NCBI GenBank assembly: GCA_002104935.1
Contig: MCGT01000062.1
Coordinates: forward strand, 1-59,295
Length of the DNA stretch: 59,295 nucleotides
From: Hesseltinella vesiculosa
Lineage: Eukaryota > Mucoromycota > Mucoromycetes > Mucorales > Cunninghamellaceae
Direction of reading: 5' to 3'
A program made the position numbers and the translations under genes. Below the pieces are notes generated by a model. That model searched no databases, was not told the origin of the DNA, and saw only the letters and a program-made list of their open reading frames with translations. Positions 35,216-47,137 of the stretch are shown here, piece after piece (the first letter of the stretch is position 1; each line of letters opens with the position of its first letter).

Positions 35216-38200
35216 TCAAGGGATGAGGCGAGACTTTGGTGTGAGGGAGATCGCCTCGGCAGCTGGGAGCGGCTCTTCATGGCTGGAGCTGATGGATGAT
35301 GTTGTGATGGCCGAGCCCGAGGTATGGTTTAATCGTTGATGCCAACGCTCCAGGTGCTTCCAGCTAGGTACCTGGATCAGCATGTCCCAATACCCACGGC
35401 CACGTATCTTGAGAATAAACGTATCCCCAAGGTTGCAATGGATGGTGGCATGATCATAGGCCATGGCATATCCTTGGGCGCCGAGTTTCTAAAAAAAAAG
35501 GGGGGGGGTGAGCAGCTTTCATTTTATGCCTGGTTGTCATCACTCACAGACATCGTGGTGATGTACCCTAGGCCAGGAAAAGCCATCAGGTGCACCATTT
35601 GCCAAGGAGCCAGCCAAGGAAGATAGCGAAAGACTTTGCGTACTGGCATGTCACCTTCGTAGAGGAAGTGGTGGGGTGACAGGGACTGGTGTGAGGACGC
35701 CTGATCGTGTGGATCCAAACAAGAAGCGGCATCAGGATGGGGCCGGATGATCGGTACACTGGACCCGAGGATTTCCTCGAGATTGAGCAATTCGTGATCG
35801 TGATCGTGATCTTCGGGGTCGACTGGCGGCTTATGGTGGAGATGAGCAAGGCCCTGGTGATGGCTGAGGCCCGACGACGGGGTCAAGGCAGTGCTGGCAT
35901 GGCCACTGGTGGTGCTGGTGGACAAGGATGGATGTGAGGCTGGGCCGAGCGAGGCAAGAGTGGCAGGGGTCACTTCGATGGTGGCACCAGGCACTTGGCC
36001 ATGCGTTCGTGGCAGATGAAGATGGTGCGACAGATGCTGGCTGTGTCCGGATGAGGTTTGATGCAAGGATTGCTGTTGTGATCGGTTCCATTTCTGGTGG
36101 TCGCGTCGCTTTTCTTGGAAGAAATTGTGCAGGAGCGGCAAGAAGAGGATGAATAGCGAGAATGTTGTGGCCCACAACGCTGATACAACACAGATGTAGT
36201 ATTTCGTATAGTAATCGGCCATCGGGTTCACCATGATGACAAAGGCTACCAAGCAGCAAAACAAGATGTTGCTTGAAAATGGGTCAGAAGAAAATCAGCG
36301 ACGGGCCATTTGAAACAACCCAACACTTACTAGATGGAGAGTCCCATTTGTCGGCATTCACTATAGCGTTCATACTGCTTGCCGGCCAGTCTTGTTTTGT
36401 AGGCCAGGAAGGTGGCGACCAGCAGGAGGATGCCGGCATAGGTGGCGATCAGTACACTGAACACTGTGGTGTAAGGATGACCAGCTTCACATGACCAATA
36501 GTAAGAGTTCAATGTCACCGGGACTCGTTCAGGAGAAGGTTTGACCAGCACCAAACCGGTGATCACAATGACCTTGACAAAACAAAGCAATAAAAAAAAA
36601 ACGAGCGTATATCAGGGGCAACGTCCTTTTGATTTTGTGGCACCGCCGTGTCCCTCTTTTTTTACCAGTTCCAGTGCCATCATCAAGGTCACGGATTTCG
36701 CCAATTGACCGTCGGTGATGACGGTGCGGCGGATCAATATGTTGTTGAAGATGCGATAGATCCGGTAGTTCTTGGCAATCATGTTACTATGCATGAAAAG
36801 ATGGCTGTGAGAATACATCTCTTTCTTTCCATGTTTTACCTCAGGACCAATAAAAAGCCAAGATTGAAGGACACAGGCATCAAGATGCATGATACCGGCG
36901 TGGGGTCACCAATCATCATGATCACGGACAAATAAGTAAGCACAAACCCAACCAGTTCCAAACAGCAAAACAGCGGACTGAAATAAACAATCACAAGGTG
37001 AGGCCATGCCAATCCTACGCGCCTTCATCTTACCTTGCAGCCTTGAATACAGGGTGCTGCCTATTAAAGACCACCAAGCAAAACATGGCCAAAGCAAATA
37101 AGGAGCCAATACCAGCAATGATCAAGATGAAGAAGGAAATGACCGAGGTCAAGGGAGGATTCAATGCAAAACTAGGAGGTGAGTCGGATGGGATCTACAG
37201 TCGCGCGCAAAAAAAAAAAAAGATCAGTCTCAGGTTTTGTTCCTGGGGGAAGGCTTGCCTGTGAGGTACCATCAAAAAACATAGGAGTAGCATTCATCGT
37301 CAATTGCCCAATAAGAAAAGTGGCCACAGTGACAAACGAACTTTGTTGATTGTTGATGATGTGATAGTTCCTAATGAGAAGAAAAAAAGTCAGGGTTGCT
37401 GATTTCTCCTCTTACTCTAAGCCCTTTACCCAGCCATCATGTCACCATTGGAGTCCAGGAGCATCGGGCCATTTGGACCTACATAGCCCACATTGAATAC
37501 ATTGGGTTTCATTGCGACATCGAGGTCCCCTGAAGCTAGTTGCCATAACTGGTTAGTTTGATTGGTGCTGTTGGTGACCATGTTCTTGAATCCGTGCGCC
37601 ATCATCATCATACAGGAGTACGCCAACCTAATTTGAAGAGGAGATCGCACGTCAGCATCAAGATCTTTTTTTTTTTTTTCTGCATCGGCAAGCCCCTATC
37701 TTCCAATGTCTTACCCTTCATTGGTGGTTATATTAGCACCGCCAGCTTCTGGAAATCTGTCGTTCAAAAAAAGGAGGTGAGGCTCAGGCCATACCCCGCT
37801 CTAACATTCGAATCAACCTCGAGCTCTTACATGGCTGAGTCCAAGGCATCCCATTGATTAAGAAAGTTGTCATAAGGGCTATAGCCATTGAGGGTGAGCC
37901 AATTGCTGATCCAAAAGATTCCATTGAAGGAGGTGGCCATCGTCAGGTTTGCGTTGGCCTGCTGCAGGGTATTGGGTAAAACCCGGGCGACGGTGTCGTC
38001 CACAAGCAGCCAAACGTAGTCAGCAGTAACATAGCCCGACAGCGCAGCTTGGACCATGAAATCTGCTTGTGCCTGACCAGAGGAAGCGAGCAGTAGCACT
38101 CTTGCACCGCTGTTGGTGACATTGTGCAGGGCATTGTTGACGGCTGTAGATGTGGGGTTGGAGGCTGGAAAGGACTGATAGTTCACAAGTTGGATATTCA

Positions 38201-39331
38201 ATTGCTCTGATTGTTGAATGGTGCGCTGGTATACTAATGAAAAAAAAAAAAAGGAGGGGGGCTGTTTCAGTTTTCGGGTAACACCTTTTTTTACGCCTCA
38301 CCCTTCTCGGCCGAGTCCTTTTTTTCATCCGTTTCCCGATAATGATCATCCTACGTTGTTGTCCTAGAGCATCGTCTGAATATAAAACGCCAACCTTGGT
38401 CCAACCTTGCTGGGCAACAAATCGCAGGAGGGCATCGATCATGACAATGTCGGTGGGTATCGTTCGAAAGAAATAACCGTATTGAGATTTGTCCGAAAAG
38501 GCCTCTGAAAACATGAGTGAGTCGTTGTGATGTGAATCACGTAGCTTTTACCGGAAGATGCCGTGAAGGAACATTGGGGTAAATTAAGGGTGCTGGTGAT
38601 CAAGGCGCTGAGGGCAGTCCAAGAACTTGTCACGTCGCCAATCACACCAATGACGCCGTCTTGCAAGAGCGTCACCAGGGAATACACGGCATTGGTCACA
38701 GCTGCTTGGTCCACAGAAGAGTCTGGAAAGGAATCTTTTTCGATCAGAGTAACATAAGCTCCTGGAATTAGATGCTGGGCATTGATTTCATTGACGGCCA
38801 TGCGGATGGCTGATGACCCCCTAAAATAAGGGGGAGGCAAAAAAAAAAAGGAGTTTTAGTTTTTCTTTTGATAAAAATAGCCACATTCGCAAAAAGAAAA
38901 AAAAAAACAATGCCCATTGACCAACACTCCCCCAAATGCTTCTTACCCCCATACAATTTGCTCGGTAAACATGTCTCTGCTTTGGGTGAACGGTAAAAAT
39001 AAGCCCACCTTAAGACAAAAGGACATATAGTCAAAACCAAAAGAGGAACATGCTTATCGCTTACCTTGAGCTCAATTAAACCAACCGAGTTGTTTGACCA
39101 TGGCGTTATAATGACGGTGCGATTGTCGACCTGGGTGATGTTATTGTAGGGATCGGGTGACAGCGTGCGGCCAAAGATGGTGATATTGTTTGCATTGACC
39201 GTCATATGCGGAGGGGGAAAGGAAAAAGGAGGGTATATTGAAATGAAAGGCAGAGTGAAAAAGAGAGCTTTTGGTGATAAAGAAACAAAACCACAAAAAG
39301 AGAGAAAGAGAGAAATAAAAAAGAAACTCAT
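35216..39331 (-). CDS. Class C (GABA-B-like) G-protein-coupled receptor
   Basis: Fourteen exons: 39331-39065, 39008-38947, 38820-38552, 38504-38355, 38233-37831, 37756-37715, 37627-37430, 37370-37259, 37194-37034, 36977-36840, 36786-36666, 36572-36331, 36271-35548 and 35488-35216; all phases close, giving 1,053 residues. The start at 39331 opens with a hydrophobic leader (MSFFFISLFLSFCGFVSL). The extracellular part is a periplasmic-binding-like receptor domain (SSAIRMAVNEINAQ, VIGVIGDVTSSWTALSA, GWTKVGVLYSDDALGQQ, FNGIFWISNW). Seven membrane segments follow from VISFFILIIAGIGSLFALAM to the exon 13 helix. The cytoplasmic tail is long, first His/Ser/Thr-rich, then a distinct C-terminal module (VFRYLPWLAPWQMVHLMAF, GYWDMLIQVPSWKHLERW). 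Intron 8 uses a GC donor (CAG|GCAAGC). The ligand is unknown. Confidence 0.88.
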
Positions 39332-40595
39332 GCGATTCAGGTGGATTGCCCTTTTTGGACTGCTGACTGTGAATTCGCGCTCTTGACGTTTCAAGGAGAA
39401 AAATTGCAGGTTTTTGGCCTGCATCATTTTATATTAAAAAAAAAAAAGAAAAGAAAATCTGGCCTTGTTTGTTGGCAGCCTTTACCGCAGTGCCACTGTG
39501 TGCAAGTGCTGGCTTTTTATCGCCCAAATTTTAAAAGGTTGCCTATGGACTGAGCTGGAAGTGCTGGGTGCTAATCTCTACCAATGCATACTAGACTTGG
39601 GTCCGTGAGATGTGATTCCTAAAAGAAAAAAAAACGTAAACACAATGGTTTGCCCAGGGCAAGAGAGAAGCTTCCACTTGGCCATTGACAGAGCCTTTGT
39701 GGCTTTCAGCGCCTTTACCAATCTCTATCCTTTCAAGCATGGCCAGGTGACTTCTCCCGCTCTGCCTTTCAATCTGGCCGAGCAACTCTCCGGTTTCTTT
39801 CAATGTCTCGAAGCAACCCTTGGTTGAGACCTGGCTTCACTGAAAGGGTCCAAATATGTCCCAGGAGTTGTGCATGAAGGTGTCGTGATTGCATGCATAC
39901 TTGGAGAAGGTGGGCCTAGATGAAGCGTTAGACGAAGGCGAGGAAACAAGCTAACATAAAGCGATGTCGAGCGTGTTGTTTTTATTCCTCTTCGAGAGAA
40001 AAGGATCGATGTAGCTAGGTATGCAGCGTGGATGGATGCTGGTATCCCTGGCAAAAACAAGTTTATCCATCCAGGCCTACTCCCGTTGACTCATTCTGAA
40101 AAAAAAAGTGTCAAGTGTTTGCTGCTTTGATCCTTTGTTGCCCATAGAGACCATTGGGCGGCGAGAAAAAAAAAGGCAAAGGAAAGGGCAGACAAAAAAA
40201 AGTGCACTTTTTGAACCGGGATATTATAAGGATGCAGAATAATCATGTAGGATGATGGTGTGAAGGTCACCCAACCAGCCTCATTTTGTCAGCTTCGGTC
40301 GCCCAGCCAAAAACTCAATGTAGAACTTGAAAAAAAAAAAAAGCTCCAGCCCAAAACTAGCCTCAGGTGGACGCCAAATCTCGCATGGGGTAAGTAAACG
40401 ATAAGACAGGTCCATGATGAAAATGATATAGGTCCAATGTAATATCACTTACATCAGCAAGAGTTCGCACCAACATGGAACGGATGAGCCAAGCCCTTGG
40501 GGCTCTCATTCTCATGCAGCCTAACTCACGCGTTGCAGGGCAACGATCCTCCGCTCCAAGACGCGAGGAGAATACGCATTTTATTTTCATTTGAT
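39332..40595. other. 1.3-kb intergenic region, no gene seen
   Basis: Lies between the 5' end of the GPCR gene (minus) and the 3' end of the ANK-DIL gene (minus). It carries the GPCR promoter. Short ORFs are not supported. Confidence 0.45.
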
Positions 40596-43416
40596 TCAAT
40601 GGATGGATGCGTTTGCATCCATGGCTGTCCTGGTGTCCTTGCCATCATTCTGGCGGTCCAAAATAGGGATCCAGTCTTGGGGAACGCTCGGTACCACCAT
40701 CCGTTCACGGGCTTTCCGGCATCGTGCATCGACGCCGAGCTTCTGCCGCATAGACTGGTAGAGGGCGGTGGACAAAGGGTGGTGCGAGGCGGAGGCATCG
40801 GTGGGATGATGGGCTGCGGGATAAGGCGAGTGGGATGTCATGTGGTCGTAATGCATCATGGCCGAGGTGGTGGGAAGAGAGAAAGGCAGGGTGTAGCGTG
40901 CATCTCGCTGCTCAATGTACCAGGTCTGGTCGTGGCCGAGGTCGTGGTCGTCGTCATCGGGATCCAAGGAAACATAAAGCTCATCCTGGGGCGAGGTGGG
41001 CGCTGCAGAAGTGGCAGCCGTCCATTTGGACATGAGCAAGCTACCTAGGCTGGAGACACTGGTGGGTCGAGAGGAGGTGGGGGAGGTGTCGGGCTTGGTG
41101 GGGGAGGGCGAAACTGAAGGTGGTAGGGCGGAGGAGGGTGGGGGCAGGGGTGTGGCCGAGGCAGGTGGAGGAGGAGGTGCGGGCTGGGCCAGGCGGGTGG
41201 TGTGCTTCTCGATGACATCAGGTAGCCTTGGCTCGTCGACTTCGTAGCGGTATTGCATAACACAGCGGCGGATTTGCAAAGGATTGAGCAGGTCAAAGCC
41301 TTGGGTGGTGTTGATAAAGGCATGGAGGTCGTTGAGCTGAGAGACACATTGGAGGAGTTGTAAGAGCTGGATGAGCGGGTCGAGGTAGTTGGTCAGGTGG
41401 CCGGGCAAAAAGGGTTGCTGTTCACGCAGCCAGTCTTCGATGACCGACAGATTCATGCGCACCTGGAGCGCCTTGGACCGGCAGGTGTATTTTTTCTGCA
41501 TGAGGATGCGGTTGAAGAGCTCGGAGCCAAGGAAATAGAAAAACTGGGCGATGGCCTGAACAATGATGGATGGATGGACTTCATAGGACTGCAGCACATA
41601 CAGAATCGAGGACAGGAGCGATGTAATGGAGTGTGGAGAGAGGGTGCAGGTGGGCCAGTCTTGCTGGCCAGCAGGGGAAAGGATTTCGGTCATGGATGGC
41701 AATGGGTGAGGCTCGCCCTGGGGCGAAGTGGGGGCTGAGCCGATGGGGGAAGCAGACGCCGCTGGGGTGGCGGCAAAGTAGGAGGTGGTGTGTGTTTCGG
41801 GTGGGGAGCTGGGAGAAGAGGTATAGACCGAGGTTGGAAGAGCGGCGGTGACCATCATGGACGACGGCCGGCGAGAAGAACCACGGCGGCGGAAAAATCG
41901 TTGCCAGTCGTCCGAAAACTGCACGGGCTCGCCACCAATGGAGTCGTAGGTCAGCATGCTGGCTTCCAGGATCTTTTCCAATCGTCGTTCGGAATCAGTG
42001 ACCAGCAAAGCGTAGGTTTCGGAGACCAGTTCTGATATTTCCAGCTGCTGTTCGGCCGTGGCCACCACCAAGTGAGTGTCGCGTTTCAGGTAATAGAGCA
42101 TTTGTGTCAGATTGGCCAGCCAAAAGGCCAATGTGTGAATGTCACCATTGTTTTCCTGCAACAGAAAAAAAAATCGCATGAGTAAAAAAAAAAAAAAAAA
42201 ATCGGGCGGCGGTTTATTTTTTACCTGTAACACGGAAGCAATGCGGGTCATGGCACCGCCCAGTAAGCTTTGCAGGAGTTCGCGGTTGGCATAGTAATGG
42301 GCATAACGAGCGGCAAGGAACAAGACGTTGGCAGGCAGCCAGTTTTCTTGGCGCGTTTTCATTGGTAGTTTGAGATTGGTGATAAGGACGGTGAGGAGGT
42401 GGTCGATGTCTTCTTCAGCATAGACATACATTTGATCGGGAAGGCAGCGGTTCCAGGCAAAATGATGAATGGAATGGAGGCTGCGTTCACACGAGATCAT
42501 GTCATGGACATCGTCATCGTCAGGGGAGAGAGTGGCGACAAGGGTCCAGTCGGAGCGGGAGGACGGGCAGGAGATGGGATCGAGTTCGGTGGATTCTTGA
42601 TCCAAGCGATCAAAGTCGTCGAGGACGTGCGATTGGTATCGTCGCTTGTTGTCAAGGGGCTTGGTGGGGAGGTTGGGATGTAGGTGGGGTTGGATGATTT
42701 GGGCCACTTGGTCCTGTTGCTCGCCCAGGAAATCTTGGAGCCGCCGGCCCTGCTGAGTTTTAATGTCGGTAGACGCACCATGAGCTAAAAGGTTCTCTAC
42801 CACCTGACCATGGTTGTTGACTGTGGCCCACATCAAAGCTGTCCAACCATCTATGTCAAAAAAAAATTAGCCAAACTCAAAGGCCTCCTTTTTTTTTTTG
42901 TGCACCCCCTCGTTTTTAGGCCCCTCCCAAGCTCGTTGAAAAGTGATCCAACCCCCCTTTTTTTTCCCATCCAATGAAACTGACGTAAATTGTAGCCTCC
43001 TTACTTTTATCTTGTTTATCCATGTCCACATCCATCTGAAGCAGCTGGTCGACAATGTCTACATAACCAAAGCATGCAGCATATATTAGCGGCGTGGTGC
43101 CCATTTGAACGTCATCCGTGTCATTCAAGTTAAGGGAGCGGTCGGCCAGTAATTGGCGTACAATGGCCGTTTCTCCATGGGAGCAGGCGTGTACCAATTT
43201 TTTAAAGATCAATTCACCGTCCGAGGTTAAAAATTCGTCACTGGCGGCATGATGTGATCGAGGGGTCGTGACGGTGGTGACAGTTGTGGCGGGTGTAGAT
43301 GTTGAAGATAGATAGGAAGCAATTGAAAAAGATGAACTTGTGGACGACCAGGATAAATGGTGATGTGGTTTTCGTTTATTATCCTCGATCAAATATGGTT
43401 CCTGTGAAAGGGACAT
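40596..43416 (-). CDS. Ankyrin-repeat plus DIL (dilute) domain protein
   Basis: Three exons: 43416-43005, 42850-42225 and 42155-40596, giving 865 residues. After a Ser/Thr-rich N-terminus come ankyrin repeats (KLVHACSHGETAIVRQLLAD, TPLIYAACFGYVDIVDQLLQ, GWTALMWATVNNHGQVVENL). The DIL domain covers roughly residues 300-600 (QENWLPANVLFLAARYAHYY, LAFWLANLTQMLYYLKRD, AIAQFFYFLGSELFNRIL, CRSKALQVRMNLSVIEDWL). The DIL domain is the cargo-binding part of class V myosins; here there is no motor, and ankyrin repeats replace it. Such ANK-DIL proteins occur in other fungi, with poorly known roles in polarity and transport. The C-terminal 200 residues are Pro/Ser/Thr-rich. The start may lie farther upstream because TTTCACAG, an acceptor-like site, follows the chosen ATG. 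Confidence 0.85.
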
Positions 43417-44144
43417 GAGGGAATAAAAAAAAATGAAATTTGGGGAAGAAAAAAAAAGGGAAAGATGCAAAAAAAGAAAAAATGAGTTTTTTTTTATTTG
43501 CGTTTGTTATTTGTTTGTCGTTGGATCTGATGCAACTTTTCAAGATTTTTTTTTTCTGGCGTTTCCGTTTGCCCTTTACATTGAACAAGATTTCTTAAAA
43601 AAAGGGGGGGGGGGAAGCGGGAAAGACATCAGGCACGATAACAGTTTTTTAATCGCCGATCAGCGCATTTTCCAGATGCATGGGATCCACTCCTTTCTGT
43701 CCTTTTGTCCTCAATCCACTCTATAAAATTAATGTAGATATTAAAAGGCAAGATCCAACTGCAAAGAATAAAAAGGCAATCCACCATGGTAAGCTCTCTG
43801 AGCCAGCCATTCCTCACCGACGTTGGCCCTGCATTTCAATCTCAAAAAGGAAGATGTTTATCCGCTGAAGGTGAAGACACGTACGGGTTAATCACGACTA
43901 TCCCTTGGTGAATCGACTGTAAAAATCATCGAGGTGGTTTGTAGAGGTCGTCAGTTTTCAAAGGCAGAAGTGGCCAGGTGTGAGTTTTTTTTTTTTTTTT
44001 TTGTTGGAGGCAAAAGCGTCGAGGAAGAAAAGGGGTTGACAATTTTCATGTGCTGTCAAAGCACAAGAAGGTTTACAATTTTTTTTTTATGTTTTGGTGA
44101 TTTCTGAAAGCTACAAGATATATATACGAGAGGAGCAAGGGCAA
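43417..44144. other. Intergenic, no gene seen
   Basis: Contains A and T runs and a G run (43603-43613). It carries the ANK-DIL promoter and the 3' flank of the SUR7-like gene. Confidence 0.45.
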
Positions 44145-45062
44145 TCAATAATAAGGGCGGTGACTGTTGTCTTGCATATGATGGTCTTGGTAGGTCATGT
44201 CAATATAATCGTCCTCTTTTTGGAAGTAGGTATAGTCATCCTTTGGTCTATGACGGATGCAAGATATCAGGTACAAAACAAAGGAGACAAGCAAACAGCC
44301 GCCGCCACCGACACCCAACATGTACAAGGCAGGGCCCCATTGGTAGGTGAAGGCCGAGGTTTTGGTTTGGATCAGGTTGAAAGGGATTTGGTAACACACA
44401 ACGACCAAGGCCGTACAAGCAATGCCACAAGCCATGCCGATGAAACTAGCAATCGCGCCAAAGATGGGCAGGCCATTGGAGCTGCGGTGGCGTCGAATGG
44501 TCATCCAACCTAGGCATCAAAAAGAGGGTTTGTCCGACGTTGGCCAATGTCACAAGGTTTCCTTTTTCCAAACTTACCAACGAGAGCAGCAAAAGCCATC
44601 ACTGTGCAAGGGATCACCAATACAATAAACTTGTAAGCAGTTTGTAGGGCATGGACGGCCGTGCTGTCGACGTTAGGGATGTTGAAGCTGGTGAGATCTG
44701 CAAGAAGCGGTAGGAGTTAGAAATATGCGGGAAAAAGGAAATCCGTGTAACGGTGGAAAGCCTGGCCATCCATCTAGTCTCCCTATCTCTTCTTGCTTGG
44801 CGCTCCTGTTTTTTTTTTTCCAGGATGACTTACCGAATGATTGACCAGGTGAAGGTTTGGTACATGTTTGTTGGGCACCATTGTAGAGACATGCATTATA
44901 GGGACCGAATCGAATGTACATTGTTTCAAAGTTGGCTTGAACGAGGTAGATTTTAGGTAGGATCGTACTGTTGAAGGTGACGCCCAAGTTGACAAAGATC
45001 AATAGAACGACGGCTGTAACGGTGAACAGCAAACCGGTCATATGCAAGGCAGTGCCACCCAT
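44145..45062 (-). CDS. SUR7/PalI-like four-span membrane protein
   Basis: Three exons: 45062-44834, 44697-44578 and 44509-44145, giving 237 residues. Four membrane segments are visible: GLLFTVTAVVLLIFVNLGV, FIVLVIPCTVMAFAALVG, GMACGIACTALVVVCYQI and YMLGVGGGGCLLVSFVLYLI. The loop between the first two has a Cys pair (NACLYNGAQQTC), and the C-terminus is charged and Tyr-rich (YTYFQKEDDYIDMTYQ). The layout matches SUR7/PalI (claudin-like) proteins, which in fungi mark eisosome-like cortical domains or sense pH. The exact subfamily is not decided by sequence alone. Confidence 0.75.
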
Positions 45063-45834
45063 GATGTGATGTAGATATAATAAAGGATGCTTAAAAAAAA
45101 AAAGTGAAAGAGAAGGAGCAAAAGAAAAAGCCAGGCACACAAATTAAAAATAGGTTTTTTTTGGCCATTCGTGTCGTGCCAATCACGTCACAGGCCTGTT
45201 GGTCTCAGCAATGATCTCATTCAAAGCCTTTTGTGCATTGTTTCTTGCTTGGCTGCGAGCTATTTTTGGCCCTCAGATCACAAGAAGTGTCATGATGATT
45301 TTACTATAAAAATGCCTTGGCGCGAACGACCCAAGCAACATGAAGAAAAAAAAGGTGGCGAGGTTTTTGTTTTGCAAATCTTTCCAGTGTTTCTCAAAAT
45401 TTGCTCTAGACTTGTGCAACATCAATCAAGTTGCGTTTTGATCATTGATGATGCAGTATTTGGTTTTTGAACTCAAAAAAAGGACGGCTCGGTTCTCTTT
45501 CTGAAACATTCCACTCTGTTCCTGGTGATTCCCAAGGCCGAAGCAGCCAGGGCGGCATGAAAGAAGCGCGGTTTCCCCTTTCGTGAGGGATCTTCCGCGG
45601 GTGAAAAAAAGTCCTGGAGCGGTGGCAAAGGAACGTTCTGCCAATGCAAAATAAAATAAAGAAAAAAAACGAGCGCACGTGCTTTTTTTTTGCAAGAATA
45701 AAAAAAAACACGCTCGTGCACCCACATTCCCAGTAGCTGGTTCGCGTGCTCTTTCCAATTTCATTTCCTGTGAGCTCGTGTGTCTTTCTTGAAAAGAGTC
45801 AAAAACGAGGAGGTTGGTTTATTCCAAGAACTGC
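45063..45834. other. Intergenic, SUR7-like promoter and RPP0 3' flank
   Basis: No coding sequence is supported. A strong inverted repeat lies at 45669-45717 (listed separately). Confidence 0.45.
45669..45717 (-). terminator. Inverted repeat 120-165 nt downstream of RPP0 stop
   Basis: Arms ACGAGCGCACGTGC plus T9 and A9 plus CACGCTCGT face each other around a short GCAAGAAT loop. The position suits a 3'-end structure of RPP0, but a chance product of A/T runs is possible. Confidence 0.3.
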
Positions 45835-46860
45835 TTAGTCAAACATACCCAAACCCATGTCCTAAAAAAAAAGAGGTGAGCAAGGCACGCACAAAAGTAG
45901 AGGTGGTTTAGCTTACGTCGTCGGATTCTTCTTCTTCTTCTTCAGGAGCAGCTTCGGCAACAGCTTCGGCGGCAACAGCAACGGGGGCAGCAACAGCGAA
46001 AGCTTCGGGGTTTTCGAGGAATTCCTTGAGCTTTTCAGAGCCAGCAAAGGTGTAGTCGGAAGCAGCAGAGACGGCCAACAAGTTCTTGTAACCGTTGATG
46101 AAGGTGTGGGGAGCAGAGGCCAAAGTGGGGTAACCGACAGCCAAAGAGATGGAGGCGACTTGGCGGACAGCGGCCAAGAAGTTTTCGGTCAATTGTTCTT
46201 CGGTGATGTCCAAGACATCAGCGCCAAAGGTGGTACCGTCGTCGTAGACTTGGACAACAGCCATACCGTAGGTGAAGGGAGAGATGTTCAACATGTTCAA
46301 CAAGGTGGCTTCGGAGGCACCAACCTTTTCACCAGCAGTCACCAGCTTGACATCGGACACGATTTCAATGGTACCACGAGAAATCTTGGTGGGGATACCC
46401 AAAGCTTGGAAGAAGGAGGTCTTACCGGGTTCCATACCAGTGTTACCGGCAGGCACAGTGACATCACCAGGAGCAAGAGCACCAGCACGGGCAGGGGCAG
46501 CAACACGGTTGGACCTGTCAAGAGATGTGAGCAATAGCAGAGGGAGAGAGAGGTGGCTTACAAGATCTTTTCACGAATGTCCTTGAGGTCACAGTTGGTG
46601 AAGACGAAACCAATGTTGCCCTTGACAAAAGGCATCAAGCGTTCGAATTCGGGACGGTCGGCAACAAAGGTCTTCAAGGCACGACGAACCATGGTGTTCT
46701 TACCCATCAAGACAACACCTTCGCCACGGAGGGAGTGACGGATTTGGTGCATTTGGTTGGAAGACACATTGTCGACGTTGACAATGAAGATGGACTTGTA
46801 GGTATCCAAGTATTCTCTCAAACGGAGGAAGTATTGTTCTTTGGCTTCTCGCTTCGACAT
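45835..46860 (-). CDS. RPP0: 60S acidic ribosomal stalk protein P0
   Basis: Three exons: 46860-46562, 46514-45917 and 45861-45835, giving 307 residues. The N-terminus matches uL10 ([43 protein letters not shown]), followed by [15 protein letters not shown] and the Ala-rich hinge. The last exon encodes only DMGLGMFD, completing the shared P-protein tail [13 protein letters not shown] that recruits elongation factors. P0 anchors P1/P2 to the GTPase-associated centre of the large subunit. Codon choice is strongly biased (high expression). A 5'-UTR intron is likely: rc of 46958 reads GGTAAGTCC and a TTTTAG acceptor sits near 46896. It shares a divergent promoter with RPL14. Confidence 0.96.
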
Positions 46861-47137
46861 GGCTGGTTACTGTTCGAGGTGTTTTTAAAGAAAGACCTAA
46901 AACGTCATCGGATGAGTCTTTATCCATTCACAGGTGATGGATGGATGGATGGACTTACCAAACAGATGAGGGTTAAAAAAAAGAAAGAACACCAGAACGG
47001 AAGCAGGACCTTTTTGTGGGCGTATTTCAAACCCAGTCGACGCTCTGCCCTACGGGTCAAAGGGGTGGTGGCAGTTTTTTTTTTTATTTTTTTTTTCTTT
47101 TTTCTTCCTCTTTTCTCGTCTCCATAAATTAACAACC
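46861..47137. promoter_or_regulatory. Divergent promoter shared by RPP0 and RPL14
   Basis: 277 bp between the two ATGs. It contains GAGGGTTAAAA (reverse AACCCTC, similar to ribosomal-protein AACCCTA boxes) at about 46967, GGGTCAAAGGGG at 47056, a GGAT tetranucleotide repeat at 46935-46952, and long T tracts in the RPL14 leader. Sharing would favour equal output of two ribosomal proteins; this is an inference from placement. Confidence 0.55.
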
